Source: Solidesulfovibrio aerotolerans (GTDB lineage: Bacteria > Desulfobacterota > Desulfovibrionia > Desulfovibrionales > Desulfovibrionaceae). Taken from it: a stretch of DNA of 64,000 bases. The notes under the pieces were generated by a model. The model saw only the letters and a list, made by a program, of their open reading frames with translations, made no database searches and had not been told where the DNA came from. Where the stretch lies: the NCBI RefSeq assembly GCF_009856865.1, contig NZ_WVUD01000005.1:91918-155917 (forward strand), in the 5' to 3' direction. Shown here piece by piece: positions 43,781 through 52,198 of this stretch (positions within the stretch are counted from its first letter, which is position 1; the number at the start of each line of letters is the position of its first letter). Made by a program: the position numbers and the translations under genes.

Positions 43781-43807
43781 GGGATCATCCCCCCGGCCGC
43801 CGGAGGC
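43769..43807 (-). repeat. Dispersed G6/C6 palindromic repeat, copy F
   Basis: The core is at 43776-43796 with the full GCCTCCGGCGGCC head. On the minus strand it follows the stop of the PNPOx-like gene after a purine-rich tract ending GGCAGAAGAG (43808-43842). Confidence 0.87.
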
Positions 43808-43842
43808 CTCTTCTGCCTTCTCTTCTCACACTTCCTCGAAAT

Positions 43843-44316
43843 CTATCCCCATTCGCCGTGGGGCGGGTTGGCTTTGCCGGACATGGATACGATGTCGATG
43901 CGCACCACCACCGTTGCGGCCAGGGACTCGGGCTTGAATCCCTCGGTCGGGCCGCCGTGGCGGCGCATGATGACGCGCATGCCGATCAGCTTCTCTGCCT
44001 CGTCCTCGAGGATGACCGCCGTGCCGAAACCGATGACCGACTTGTAGTTGGTGGTCCAATCGCAGGGGCGTTCGCCGGTGACGATCTCCACATCGCTGTC
44101 CACTTCAAAGCAGACGTTGGGACACTGGCGCAGGATTTCCATTTTCTTGCCCTTTTTGGACGAGTGGAAATAGATGTGCCCGGCTTCATACCCCATGTTG
44201 ACCGGCACAACATACGGCCATTTGCCGTCGTACAGGCCCAGACGGCAGATCTGCGTCTGCATGAGCAACTGTTCCAGCACCGATTTGTCGGTGATTTCCC
44301 GTTCTCTTCTCCGCAT
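43843..44316 (-). CDS. PNPOx-like flavin-binding protein (NimA-type family)
   Basis: A 157-aa protein of the pyridoxamine-phosphate-oxidase-like split-barrel fold. Landmarks are ICRLGLYDGKWPYVVPVNMGYE, IYFHSSKKGKKMEILRQCPNVCFEVD and YKSVIGFGTAVILED. These match the group that binds FMN or F420 and includes 5-nitroimidazole reductase NimA; substrate unknown here. Start set by AAAGGAG; the frame is open 9 codons further. A 39-bp gap separates it from the amidotransferase gene upstream, so they may be co-transcribed. Confidence 0.85.
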   Translation of the reverse strand: MRRREREITDKSVLEQLLMQTQICRLGLYDGKWPYVVPVNMGYEAGHIYFHSSKKGKKMEILRQCPNVCFEVDSDVEIVTGERPCDWTTNYKSVIGFGTAVILEDEAEKLIGMRVIMRRHGGPTEGFKPESLAATVVVRIDIVSMSGKANPPHGEWG

Positions 44317-44355
44317 GGCCCACTCCTTTGCCCGCTCGGGCAACTTGTCGCCGCG

Positions 44356-45051
44356 TCAGGCCCCGGCCAGGGCGTCGAGGAATTGATAGGTCAGCGCCTT
44401 GATATCTTTAAAGACCTCCCGCCCGGCATGCATCTGTTTGGGATGATGCACGGTGGGACCGGGCTGGGCCACGTCTTCGGCGCAGTATTTGATCAGCCGC
44501 TGCATGCCAACAGGCGTGGTCTCCAGATGGTATTGCAGCCCGACAACCTTGCCCTTGTAGACAAAGGCCTGATTGGGGCAGGCGGCTGACGAGGCGGCCT
44601 GGACTGCTCCGGGCGGAATCGTGAACGTGTCGCCGTGCCAGTGGAAGGCGTAATAGGACTCCGGGAAGCCGGCAAAAACCGGCTCGGCCAGACCCTCCGG
44701 GGTCATGGTCACCTTGAACCAGCCGACCTCCGGCACGGGATTGCGCGATACCGACCCGCCAAGGACCACCGCCAGCAACTGCGCGCCCAGGCACACGCCA
44801 AGGACGGCCTTATCGGCTGCAATGGCTGCGGCAATGGCCTTTTTCTCGTCGGCCAGCCAGGGATATTCCTTCTCGTCATACGCGCCCATGGGGCCGCCCA
44901 TGACCACGAGCAGATCATAGTCAGCCGGCGGCGGCGGCGTCTCGTCGGCAAAAAAGCTGGTGGTCGTGACTGCATGACCGCGCTCGGCGGCCCACAGGCC
45001 GATGGAGCCGACATCTTCAAAGGGAACATGATAGAATGCGTGCAAGCGCAT
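44356..45051 (-). CDS. Class I glutamine amidotransferase-like protein
   Basis: A 231-aa GATase1-fold protein. The catalytic triad is Cys87 (GVCLGAQLLA), His174 and Glu176 (QYHLETTP). It is a stand-alone domain, so it may hydrolyse gamma-glutamyl compounds rather than feed a synthetase; similar proteins are annotated as GMP-synthase-like. Start at 45051, with GGAGGTTGCCCC directly before it; the frame is open 63 codons further but is not gene-like. It is divergent from the sulfhydrylase gene. Confidence 0.87.
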   Translation of the reverse strand: MRLHAFYHVPFEDVGSIGLWAAERGHAVTTTSFFADETPPPPADYDLLVVMGGPMGAYDEKEYPWLADEKKAIAAAIAADKAVLGVCLGAQLLAVVLGGSVSRNPVPEVGWFKVTMTPEGLAEPVFAGFPESYYAFHWHGDTFTIPPGAVQAASSAACPNQAFVYKGKVVGLQYHLETTPVGMQRLIKYCAEDVAQPGPTVHHPKQMHAGREVFKDIKALTYQFLDALAGA

Positions 45052-45257
45052 GGGGCAACCTCCGGTCAGACAAAGGACAAATCCGGCCCGCACGGCCGAA
45101 CGTCGCATGGTGGATTTCGGACCCGGCCTTGTCAAGAACCAAGGTGCACCAGGGCCGGGACACGTCACTTTGCTCTTTCCTACCGGGGCGGTCCGGTATA
45201 TACGAGCATCATGCCCGATCCCCTCGGGCCGGACCGTCAAACAGCGAGGCGACGCCT

Positions 45258-46565
45258 ATGCCCAAGAGCCCTTGGCAGGCCCAGACCCTGGCCCTGCATG
45301 CCGGCCACACCCCGGATTCCGACACCCTCTCCCGGGCTGTGCCCATCCACCAGACCACCAGCTATCTTTTTCGCGACCCCGAACACGCCGCCGACCTCTT
45401 TGCCCTCAAGCAGGCCGGCTATATTTACACGCGCCTGGGCAACCCTACCACCGATGTGCTGGAACGCCGGCTGGCCGCCCTGCACGGGGCCTCGGCCTGC
45501 GTGTGCACGGCCTCGGGCATGTCGGCCATCTTTTACGCCGTGGCCGCCATCACTAGGACCGGGCAAAACATCGTTTCGGGGCTGAATCTCTACGGCGGCA
45601 CCCATACGCTGTTTGAACACACCCTCAAACGCTTCGGCATCGAGGTGCGCTTCGTCGATTCTTCCGATCCGGCCAACTTCGCCGCCGCAATCGACGACAA
45701 TACGCGCCTCGTCTACACCGAATCCATTGGCAATCCGCGCTGCAACGTCGATGATCTGCCGGCCATCGCCAAGGTGGCCCACGACGCCGGACTGCCCTTT
45801 ATCATCGACAACACCGTGGCCGCGCCGCCGATTTTAAATCCCTTCGACGTCGGGGCCGATATCGCGGTCTATTCCCTGACCAAGATCATCGGCGGCCACG
45901 GCACGGCCATCGGCGGGGCCATCGTCGAGGCTGGCGGCTTCGACTGGTCGGCCGGGGGCAAATTCCCGGAAATCACCGCCCCGGACCCCACCTACCACGG
46001 AGCCAATTTCTGGGAGATGCTGTGCACCCTGGAAGGCACGCCCTGCTCGGCCTTTTGCACCAAGGTGCGCACCGGGCTTATGCGCGATATCGGGGCCACG
46101 CCTTCGCCCTTTAACAGCTTTTTGGTCATCCAGGGCGTGGAGACGCTGCCGCTGCGGGCCAAGGCCCATTGCGCCAACGCCCAGAAAGTGGCCGAGTTCT
46201 TGGAAGCCCACCCGGCCGTCACCTGGGTCAACTACGCCGGCCTGCCGAGCCATACGGACCACGCCCGGGCCAAGGCGCTCTTCCCCATCGGCCCCGGCGC
46301 GGTGTTCGGTTTCGGCGTCAAAGGCGGCATCCCCGCCGGCAAGAAGTTTATTAGCTCGGTCAAACTCTGCTCGCATCTGGCCAACATCTTAGACGCCAAG
46401 ACGCTGGTCATCCACCCGGCCAGCACCACCCATTCCCAGCTCACCCCGGCCGAACAGCTCGAAGCGGGCGTCACACCCGACATGGTGCGCATTTCAGTAG
46501 GTATCGAGGACGTGGAAGATATCATTGCCGACCTGGATCAGGCCTTGCGGGCGGCGGGCGAGTAA
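45258..46565 (+). CDS. O-acetylhomoserine sulfhydrylase-type PLP enzyme
   Basis: Cys/Met-metabolism PLP-dependent enzyme (435 aa). PLP Lys209 is in VYSLTKIIGGHG. YTRLGNPTTDVLERRLA near 57, and VYTESIGNPRCNV and FIIDNTVAAP, are family landmarks. The length and the extra insertion fit O-acetylhomoserine sulfhydrylase (MetY), which makes homocysteine from O-acetylhomoserine and sulfide; methionine gamma-lyase is a less likely alternative. A sulfide-based route suits a sulfate reducer. Start from GAGG before MPKSPWQ. No SAM-riboswitch-like fold is obvious upstream. Confidence 0.9.
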   Translation: MPKSPWQAQTLALHAGHTPDSDTLSRAVPIHQTTSYLFRDPEHAADLFALKQAGYIYTRLGNPTTDVLERRLAALHGASACVCTASGMSAIFYAVAAITRTGQNIVSGLNLYGGTHTLFEHTLKRFGIEVRFVDSSDPANFAAAIDDNTRLVYTESIGNPRCNVDDLPAIAKVAHDAGLPFIIDNTVAAPPILNPFDVGADIAVYSLTKIIGGHGTAIGGAIVEAGGFDWSAGGKFPEITAPDPTYHGANFWEMLCTLEGTPCSAFCTKVRTGLMRDIGATPSPFNSFLVIQGVETLPLRAKAHCANAQKVAEFLEAHPAVTWVNYAGLPSHTDHARAKALFPIGPGAVFGFGVKGGIPAGKKFISSVKLCSHLANILDAKTLVIHPASTTHSQLTPAEQLEAGVTPDMVRISVGIEDVEDIIADLDQALRAAGE

Positions 46566-46590
46566 GCGAGGAGAGGAGGAGGCAGAAGAG

Positions 46591-46630
46591 GCCTCCGGCG
46601 GCCGGGGGGGATAATCCCCCCCGGACCCCC
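46591..46630 (+). repeat. Dispersed G7/C7 palindromic repeat, copy G
   Basis: The core is at 46602-46624 with the full head. It follows the sulfhydrylase gene in the usual orientation after a purine tract (46566-46590). Here the hairpin is followed by TTTATTG, so it could also end transcription. Confidence 0.87.
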
Positions 46631-46675
46631 TTTATTGAAGAAATTTTTCAAATTCATCTTTACGCATATGGCACC

Positions 46676-48784
46676 TCACTCCTTCTCCACCGCACACAAA
46701 AGCCCCCGCAACTGATACGAGCCAAAGGCCGGATCGTAGGGCGGGCCGGCGTTGGTCAGGACATTGGCATTGGATTCCAGCGCCCCGAAATCGCCCGCGC
46801 CGCGCTCCGGGAACCACCAGCCATGGTCGATGCTCGCCACCCCTTCCATGATGTCGGGCGTGACGCGCACCCGCATCCGAATGCTGCCGCGCGGACTCGA
46901 TACCCGCGCCCAATCGCCGTCGGCCACACCGCACTGCGCCGCCGTCGCCGGCCCAAGCTCCACCAGCGGCTCGGGCCGCCGGGCGCGCAAAAATGCAATT
47001 TGCCGGCCCTCGCTGTGGAAAAATTCCCGCCGCCGCGCCCCGGTGGTGAGGATAAGCGGAAACGCCCGCGCCACCTCCGGCGTCGCCACCGGACTTTCCG
47101 GCGGCTCGCGGTAGCTGGGCAGCGGATCATAGCCCAGCCGCGCCAGCGGCTTGGAAAAAAGCTCCACCTTGCGCGACGGCGTGCGAAAGCCCTTTTCCAG
47201 ATAGCGCCGGTAAGCCGGCGCTGCCAGCACCATGCCCTGCTCGGCCAGCTCGGCAAAGGTAACCCCGGCCGGACGCAATCGGGCATCGAAAATCGACTCC
47301 AGCGGTTCGTCGGCCCCGGCCAGCCCCAGCCGGGCCGCCAGATCATTTAAAATATGCTCGATCTGGCGGCACTGGCCGGTCTGCACCAGCTTGCGATGGG
47401 CGCAGACCCCGCGCGGGGCAACCAGCGGCAGCTCAATCACACCGTCGATCTCCGGCCACATGGCCCCGGGCAGCACGTAATCGGCCAGGGCGGCCGTGGG
47501 CGTCAGGAAATGGTCCGTAACCACCAGCAGATCCAGGGCGTTAAGCGACTCCAGCACGGCCCGGGAATCGGCCACCGTGGCCAGCGGATTGTTGCCAAAG
47601 AGCAGCAGCGCCCGCACCCGGTAGGGGTCGCCCGTGCGCATGGCCGCAAAAAGTCCCGGGATGTGGGCCGAAGGCATAAAGGCCCGAAAGCCGCCCAAAA
47701 GCTTAAATTGCTGCGCCCCGATGCGCCGGATCAGGGCCTCGGCCGGCAACTCCTGGCGCAGGACCGGATACGCGCCGAGAAGGTCATGGCCGAACACGTC
47801 GCCGCCCGGCACGTCGAGGTTGCCGGTCAGGCCGCGCAAAATCGCCACCGCCCGCACCGTCTGCAGGCTGTTGGGATTCTGCTCCAGCGACACGCCCCAA
47901 TCGAGGATGGACGGCCGATCCAGGGCGTAGCGCCGGGCCGCTTCCAACATCGCCGCCGCCGGAACGCCGGTTACGGCCTCGGCCCAGGCCGGGGTGTACG
48001 GGTCAACGGCCGCGCGCAATTCTTCAAAGCCCGTGGTCTGCTGCTCCACGAAGTCCCGGTCGTACCAGCCCTCTTCAATAATCGCCCGGATCATGGCCAG
48101 AGCCAGCCCCGCGTCGGTTCCCGGGCGGATCGGCAGCCACAGGCCGCAGCGTTTGGCCGTCTCGCTGCGCCTGGGGTCCACGGCAATGCCAAAGGCCCCG
48201 GCGGCCAACGCGCGTTTGACCGGGAACGAGAGTTCGCCGTCCGGCCCGGATACCAGCGGATTGTGGCCCCAAAAAAGAATGGTGCGCGGCGGCGTGTCGC
48301 CGTAGTAATCCCCGGCCACAAAGCCGCCGTAGGTCAGATTGGAAACGGTTATGCGCGGGATAAAGCAATTGGCCAGCCCCGGCTCGTACCAGTTGGGCGT
48401 GCCGAAAGTGTTGGCAAAGCGGATGACGTGGAAATAATGCGGCCGGCCGGTGCCCTGGCCCAGGGCCACGGACTCCGGGCCGGTCTCGCGGCGAAAGCCG
48501 TCCAACCGGGCCGCGATGTCGCCCAACGCCTCGTCCCAGGAAACCGGCGCAAAACGCCCGCTGCCCCGCTCGCCCACCCGCTTAAGCGGCACGGTCAACC
48601 GATCCGGGTGAGAGAGCATGGCCGGAATCGACAAGCCCTTGACGCACATCTGCCCCAGATTAAACGGCGAGCCCAAACCCGGCCGCACCCGCATCACCCG
48701 CCCATCTGCCACCGTCACCCGGGCGGCGCAGCCGCCATGGCAGCCGCGACAAACGCTGGCGTGCTCGCCGTCGCAGATGGTCAT
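46676..48784 (-). CDS. Cytosolic Mo/W-bisPGD oxidoreductase with [4Fe-4S] (paralogue 2)
   Basis: A 702-aa protein closely resembling paralogue 1. The cluster is Cys12-Cys15-Cys19-Cys47 (CRGCHGGC ... CVKG) and the probable metal ligand Cys140 is in LANCFIPR; His follows the second cluster Cys. There is no Tat signal and no partner subunit. The ribosome site, GGAGG 9 nt before the ATG, is formed by the end of palindromic repeat copy H. The enzyme is cytoplasmic; its substrate cannot be read from sequence. Acetylene hydratase activity is unlikely because that enzyme's Asp is missing. Confidence 0.9.
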   Translation of the reverse strand: MTICDGEHASVCRGCHGGCAARVTVADGRVMRVRPGLGSPFNLGQMCVKGLSIPAMLSHPDRLTVPLKRVGERGSGRFAPVSWDEALGDIAARLDGFRRETGPESVALGQGTGRPHYFHVIRFANTFGTPNWYEPGLANCFIPRITVSNLTYGGFVAGDYYGDTPPRTILFWGHNPLVSGPDGELSFPVKRALAAGAFGIAVDPRRSETAKRCGLWLPIRPGTDAGLALAMIRAIIEEGWYDRDFVEQQTTGFEELRAAVDPYTPAWAEAVTGVPAAAMLEAARRYALDRPSILDWGVSLEQNPNSLQTVRAVAILRGLTGNLDVPGGDVFGHDLLGAYPVLRQELPAEALIRRIGAQQFKLLGGFRAFMPSAHIPGLFAAMRTGDPYRVRALLLFGNNPLATVADSRAVLESLNALDLLVVTDHFLTPTAALADYVLPGAMWPEIDGVIELPLVAPRGVCAHRKLVQTGQCRQIEHILNDLAARLGLAGADEPLESIFDARLRPAGVTFAELAEQGMVLAAPAYRRYLEKGFRTPSRKVELFSKPLARLGYDPLPSYREPPESPVATPEVARAFPLILTTGARRREFFHSEGRQIAFLRARRPEPLVELGPATAAQCGVADGDWARVSSPRGSIRMRVRVTPDIMEGVASIDHGWWFPERGAGDFGALESNANVLTNAGPPYDPAFGSYQLRGLLCAVEKE

Positions 48785-48792
48785 AAAAGAAT

Positions 48793-48831
48793 GCCTCCGG
48801 CGGCCGGGGGGATGATCCCCCCGGACCCCCC
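48793..48831 (+). repeat. Dispersed G6/C6 palindromic repeat, copy H (inverted relative to genes)
   Basis: The core is at 48804-48824, with head GCCTCC at 48793. Unlike all other copies, it is opposite to both flanking minus-strand genes. Its head read on the minus strand is GGAGGC, which lies 9 nt before the start codon of the downstream Mo/W enzyme. Confidence 0.87.
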
Positions 48832-48905
48832 GACGGGAAAAGTTATTTGGGGGGGTGGGGTTATGGCAGGGGGCGGGGGCATGGCTTGCTGTGGGGGTAT
48901 TGCTA

Positions 48906-49334
48906 TCAGGAGATGGCTAGAAAGAAGCAGACCACGGCCAGAAATCCCAGGCCGGTGCGCGCGGTATGGAGCAGATTCCATTTCTCCAGCAGCGCCCGGA
49001 TGCCTGCGTCGGCCGTGTCCGGGTCGGCGGCCAGGAGTTTGTGGTTGAGCGGCATGATAAACCGGTAGGTCACCACCCAATTGGCGATGGAGAACAAAGC
49101 GCCGGTGATGTAGAGCGCCTTGCCGGCCCAGTAGGCGGCCATAAGGCCAAAGAAAAAGCCGCCCATGGCCAGACCCGCCTGCATCCAACGCGCCCGGGGA
49201 TAGCTCGCCTGCCACTGGGCCAACATCTCGCCGTCCAGAAGGACTCGCCGGGCCGGATGCTCGACAAGATTGATATACAGGGCCGCGCCGGTAAAGGCGG
49301 CCATGATCGCCAGGGCAATGGCTCCGAATTCCAT
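48906..49334 (-). CDS. DUF1772-type membrane protein, 142 aa
   Basis: A small inner-membrane protein with four predicted helices and the DUF1772-like features ALYINLVEHPARR, then FIMPLNHKLLA. The family's biochemical role is unknown. Start taken at ATG 49334 (MEFGAIALAIM), with GGAGG 9 nt before; a GTG five codons earlier is in frame. The 121 bp downstream hold repeat copy H and then the second Mo/W enzyme gene. Confidence 0.83.
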   Translation of the reverse strand: MEFGAIALAIMAAFTGAALYINLVEHPARRVLLDGEMLAQWQASYPRARWMQAGLAMGGFFFGLMAAYWAGKALYITGALFSIANWVVTYRFIMPLNHKLLAADPDTADAGIRALLEKWNLLHTARTGLGFLAVVCFFLAIS

Positions 49335-49526
49335 AACAATGACCTCCACTGGCCTTCTTTAACCCCGAACATGGCCGCATATTCGGATTCAAGCACGAAG
49401 ACCATATCCTCTGCGAGCTGTTCGCGGCCGTTGTCGGCAGGCCAGGCCGCAAGAGCCTCCACCCTAGCGGTTTGCCGAAAAAAAATCTATGCACGGCCCA
49501 AGCAACCGCCCCACCAAGAGGCCGCC

Positions 49527-50261
49527 ATGTCGCCGTCGCGCTCCCTGCAACCATTCTTCTCCGTCGTCGTCCCGGTGCTGGGCGAAGCCGGGCGCATAAA
49601 CGCCCTGGTGGACAACGTGCGGACCGCCGGCTACGGGCTGCCGCTCGAAATCATCGTCGTGGACGGCGACCCGGCCGGCACTACCATCCGGGCCATCGAC
49701 CGTCCGGGCGTCACCGGCCTCACCGCCCCGCCGGGCCGGGGCCGGCAGCAAAACGCCGGGGCAGCGGCGGCCTCGGGCGAAGCCCTGCTGTTCCTGCACG
49801 CCGACACCCGTCTGCCGGCCGGAGCCTTCCAGGCCGCCGCCGCGCTGCTGGAGGACCGGGCCGAGCTCGGGGCCTTTTCCCTGGCCATCCGCGCAAGCCA
49901 GCCGCTGCTGCGGCTCATTGCCGCCGGGGCCACCTGGCGCTCGCGGTTTTTTTCCCTGCCCTATGGCGATCAGGCCCTGTTTATGCGCCGGGATCTGTTC
50001 GAGGCCCTGGGCGGTTTCGCCGACATCCCGGTCATGGAGGACGTGGAACTGGTGCGCGCCCTGCGCCGGGCCGGCGGCCGGGTGGCTATCCTGCCCTCCT
50101 GCGTCGTCACCTCGGCCAGACGCTGGCAGGCCGGGGGCATCCTGCGCACCACCCTGCGCAATCTGCTTCTGCTGCTCCTTTTTTCCCTGGGCGTTTCGCC
50201 GGCGCGGCTGGCCCGCCACTATCCGCCGCTGCCCGGATCATCCCCCGGGGAGCCGTCATGA
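49527..50261 (+). CDS. Family 2-type glycosyltransferase
   Basis: A 244-aa glycosyltransferase (GT-A fold). The N-terminal FFSVVVPVLGEAGRINALVDN, IIVVDGDPAG, GRGRQQNAGAAAASGEALLFLHADTRLP and YGDQALFMRRD segments match the TIGR04283-type group, which often lies next to DUF2064 proteins. A C-terminal hydrophobic stretch (LLLLLLFSLGV) may touch the membrane. It overlaps the next gene by 4 bp (ATGA). Probable role in a surface or lipid-linked glycan; substrate unknown. Confidence 0.86.
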   Translation: MSPSRSLQPFFSVVVPVLGEAGRINALVDNVRTAGYGLPLEIIVVDGDPAGTTIRAIDRPGVTGLTAPPGRGRQQNAGAAAASGEALLFLHADTRLPAGAFQAAAALLEDRAELGAFSLAIRASQPLLRLIAAGATWRSRFFSLPYGDQALFMRRDLFEALGGFADIPVMEDVELVRALRRAGGRVAILPSCVVTSARRWQAGGILRTTLRNLLLLLLFSLGVSPARLARHYPPLPGSSPGEPS

Positions 50262-50932
50262 CGCTGCCCGCCCTGCTGCTCCTGGTCAAGGCCCCGCTGC
50301 CCGGGCTGGTCAAGACCCGCCTGGCCGCAACCCTTGGCGACGCCGTTGCCCTGGCCGCCTACCGGGCCATGGTGGCCAATGTCCTGGCCGCTGCCGACGC
50401 TTCGGGCTTGCCCACGACCCTTTTCTATGCCCCGGCCAACGCACTGGAGCAGGTCACCGCACTGTGCGGCCGCCAGCGTCGCTACCTGCCCCAATCCGGC
50501 GACGATCTCGGCGCGCGCATGGACGCAGCCCTGGCCCGGGCCTTTGCCGACGGGGCCGAGGCGGCGCTGCTCATCGGGTCCGATCTGCCGCTGCTGACTG
50601 GCCGCCTGCTGTGTCAGGCAGCGGCGCTGCTGGCCGAAAACCAGGCCGTTCTTGGGCCGGCCGACGATGGCGGCTATTATCTGATCGGTTTTACCCGGGC
50701 CGGCTATCTGCCCGACGTTTTTCGCGCTATGCCCTGGAGCACGCCGGCCGTGGCCGCTTTGACCCTGGCCCGACTGGCCGACGCCGGCCGGGCCACGGCC
50801 CTGTTGCCGCCCCTGCCCGATTGCGACGTGGCCGCTGATCTCACCCGTCTGGCCGGTGCGCCGTTGCGGGAACGGCTGGCCGGCACGCCGTTTGGCCGGT
50901 TTCTGGCTTTGGGGCCGCCCCGGGACGTTTGA
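50258..50932 (+). CDS. DUF2064 / TIGR04282-type glycosyltransferase-like protein
   Basis: A 224-aa Rossmann-type nucleotidyl/glycosyltransferase-like protein (CofC/MobA-related fold). Landmarks are LLLVKAPLPGLVKTRLA, GDDLGARMDAAL, LLIGSDLPLLTG and LGPADDGGYYLIGF. It is co-translated with the preceding glycosyltransferase (ATGA overlap), the usual partnership. The frame remains open far upstream in another frame's shadow; the ATG at 50258 is the real start. Confidence 0.88.
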   Translation: MTLPALLLLVKAPLPGLVKTRLAATLGDAVALAAYRAMVANVLAAADASGLPTTLFYAPANALEQVTALCGRQRRYLPQSGDDLGARMDAALARAFADGAEAALLIGSDLPLLTGRLLCQAAALLAENQAVLGPADDGGYYLIGFTRAGYLPDVFRAMPWSTPAVAALTLARLADAGRATALLPPLPDCDVAADLTRLAGAPLRERLAGTPFGRFLALGPPRDV

Positions 50933-50977
50933 CCAAAAGCCCGGCTGCGGGTAAGACTTGCGGGAAAATCTGACGCG

Positions 50978-51766
50978 ATGCCGCAGCAACGCGGCGGCAA
51001 GGCGAGGGGAGCGTTGGGGACGCCAAGCGGTGAATTGCGGGTCAGGACGCTTGTGTCCTGTTTTCTGCGCTGCTATCTCGTGGGGGCCGCCTACAACACC
51101 CGTGGACTCCAGCACGTGGGGCTGGCCTTTGCCATGGAGCCGGGGCTTATCGCCCTGTATCCCGACGCGACCGAGCGCGACGAGGTCTTTGCCCGCTATT
51201 TAAAGCTCTACAACACCCATTTTTTCTGGACGCCGCTGCTCGTTGGCCTGTTCCTCTCACTGGAGGAAAAAATCGCCCAGGGACTGGCACCGGCGGAAAT
51301 GCTTGACAACGTCAAGACCACAACGGCATTCACCCTCTCCGCCATCGGTGATACGTTTTTTTCGGCCAGCATCATGGGCCTGTGGGGCCTCTCGGCCGCC
51401 TGTCTGGCCGCCAGCGGCCGGTACGGCCTGCTGCTGGGCACAGCCGCCGGGCTTTTTCTGGCGGTCCAGATTTTTAAGGCCGTCACCTTTCACAAGGGCT
51501 ATCGTGAAGGGTTTGCGGTGCTGCGCCGGCTCAAGCGCTGGGATCTGGTCAATCTGGGCCGGCGGGTCAAGTTGCTCAACGCCGTGCTGCTGCCCCTGTT
51601 CTGGATTCTGGCCCGCCCCCGGGGCGGTCCGGGAGCTTTGGCCGACGCCGCGCTGATCGGCATTCTGGCCGCCTGGGCCGCCACGCGACCGTCGGTGGCC
51701 CGGGAAATCGCCTTGCTGGCCCTGGCCGGCAGCTGGATTTTTGTCCGTTCCATGTGGCCGGCCTGA
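50978..51766 (+). CDS. PTS mannose-family EIID component
   Basis: A 262-aa integral membrane protein of the Man-family permease. ELRVRTLVSCFLRCYLVGAAYNTRGLQHVGLAFAMEP matches EIID N-termini; four or so helices follow. EIID normally pairs with EIIC in the membrane channel. Here no EIIC, EIIA or EIIB is adjacent, although ptsH and ptsI follow. Start uncertain: the ATG at 50978 has only GGGA-like sequence before it. Partial PTS sets with EIID, HPr and EI are known in Desulfovibrio genomes. Confidence 0.9.
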   Translation: MPQQRGGKARGALGTPSGELRVRTLVSCFLRCYLVGAAYNTRGLQHVGLAFAMEPGLIALYPDATERDEVFARYLKLYNTHFFWTPLLVGLFLSLEEKIAQGLAPAEMLDNVKTTTAFTLSAIGDTFFSASIMGLWGLSAACLAASGRYGLLLGTAAGLFLAVQIFKAVTFHKGYREGFAVLRRLKRWDLVNLGRRVKLLNAVLLPLFWILARPRGGPGALADAALIGILAAWAATRPSVAREIALLALAGSWIFVRSMWPA

Positions 51767-51821
51767 CGGCCGGCAAAACCGCCCGGCAACCACGCCGGGA
51801 CAACCGCCGATACGGTGGACG

Positions 51822-52145
51822 ATGACCGAGCCATCCATGCAAGCCCCGACCACGGGCGTCGATGATATCCTGGCCGCAAACGACGGCTACCGCCTGCGCG
51901 TGCGCGTGCTCAACGAACAGGGTCTGCACGCCCGGCCGGCCGCCAGACTGTCCCAGGAAGCCCAGAAATTTGGCTGTTCCATCCATCTGCGCCATGACGG
52001 CGAGGCCGTGGACGCCAAGAGCATTCTGGACATCCTGACCATGGCCGCCGGCCACGGCAGCGAACTGGAACTCCATGCCGACGGTCCCGACGCCCTGGAA
52101 GCCCTGCGCCATCTGCGCGCCCTGTTTCACAACCGCTTCCGCTAG
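51822..52145 (+). CDS. ptsH: Phosphocarrier protein HPr
   Basis: HPr (107 aa, with an N-terminal extension of about 20 residues). Active His36 is in GLHARPAARLSQEA. Ser67 sits at the place of the regulatory Ser46 (DAKSILDILTM), so HPr-kinase control is possible. Start chosen at ATG 51822 (MTEPSMQ), after GGTGGAC; M33 could also be a start. It takes phosphate from EI and gives it to EII proteins. A hairpin separates it from ptsI. Confidence 0.94.
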   Translation: MTEPSMQAPTTGVDDILAANDGYRLRVRVLNEQGLHARPAARLSQEAQKFGCSIHLRHDGEAVDAKSILDILTMAAGHGSELELHADGPDALEALRHLRALFHNRFR

Positions 52146-52198
52146 GCAGTGTCGCCGTCGTGAAATCCGTGTAAAGGCAGGTGCAGCCAAGCGCTCAG

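Noticed and set aside
45052..45257. SAM riboswitch ahead of the O-acetylhomoserine sulfhydrylase
   Set aside because: I could not find the conserved helices or kink-turn; the 206-bp divergent gap shows no clear aptamer or terminator.
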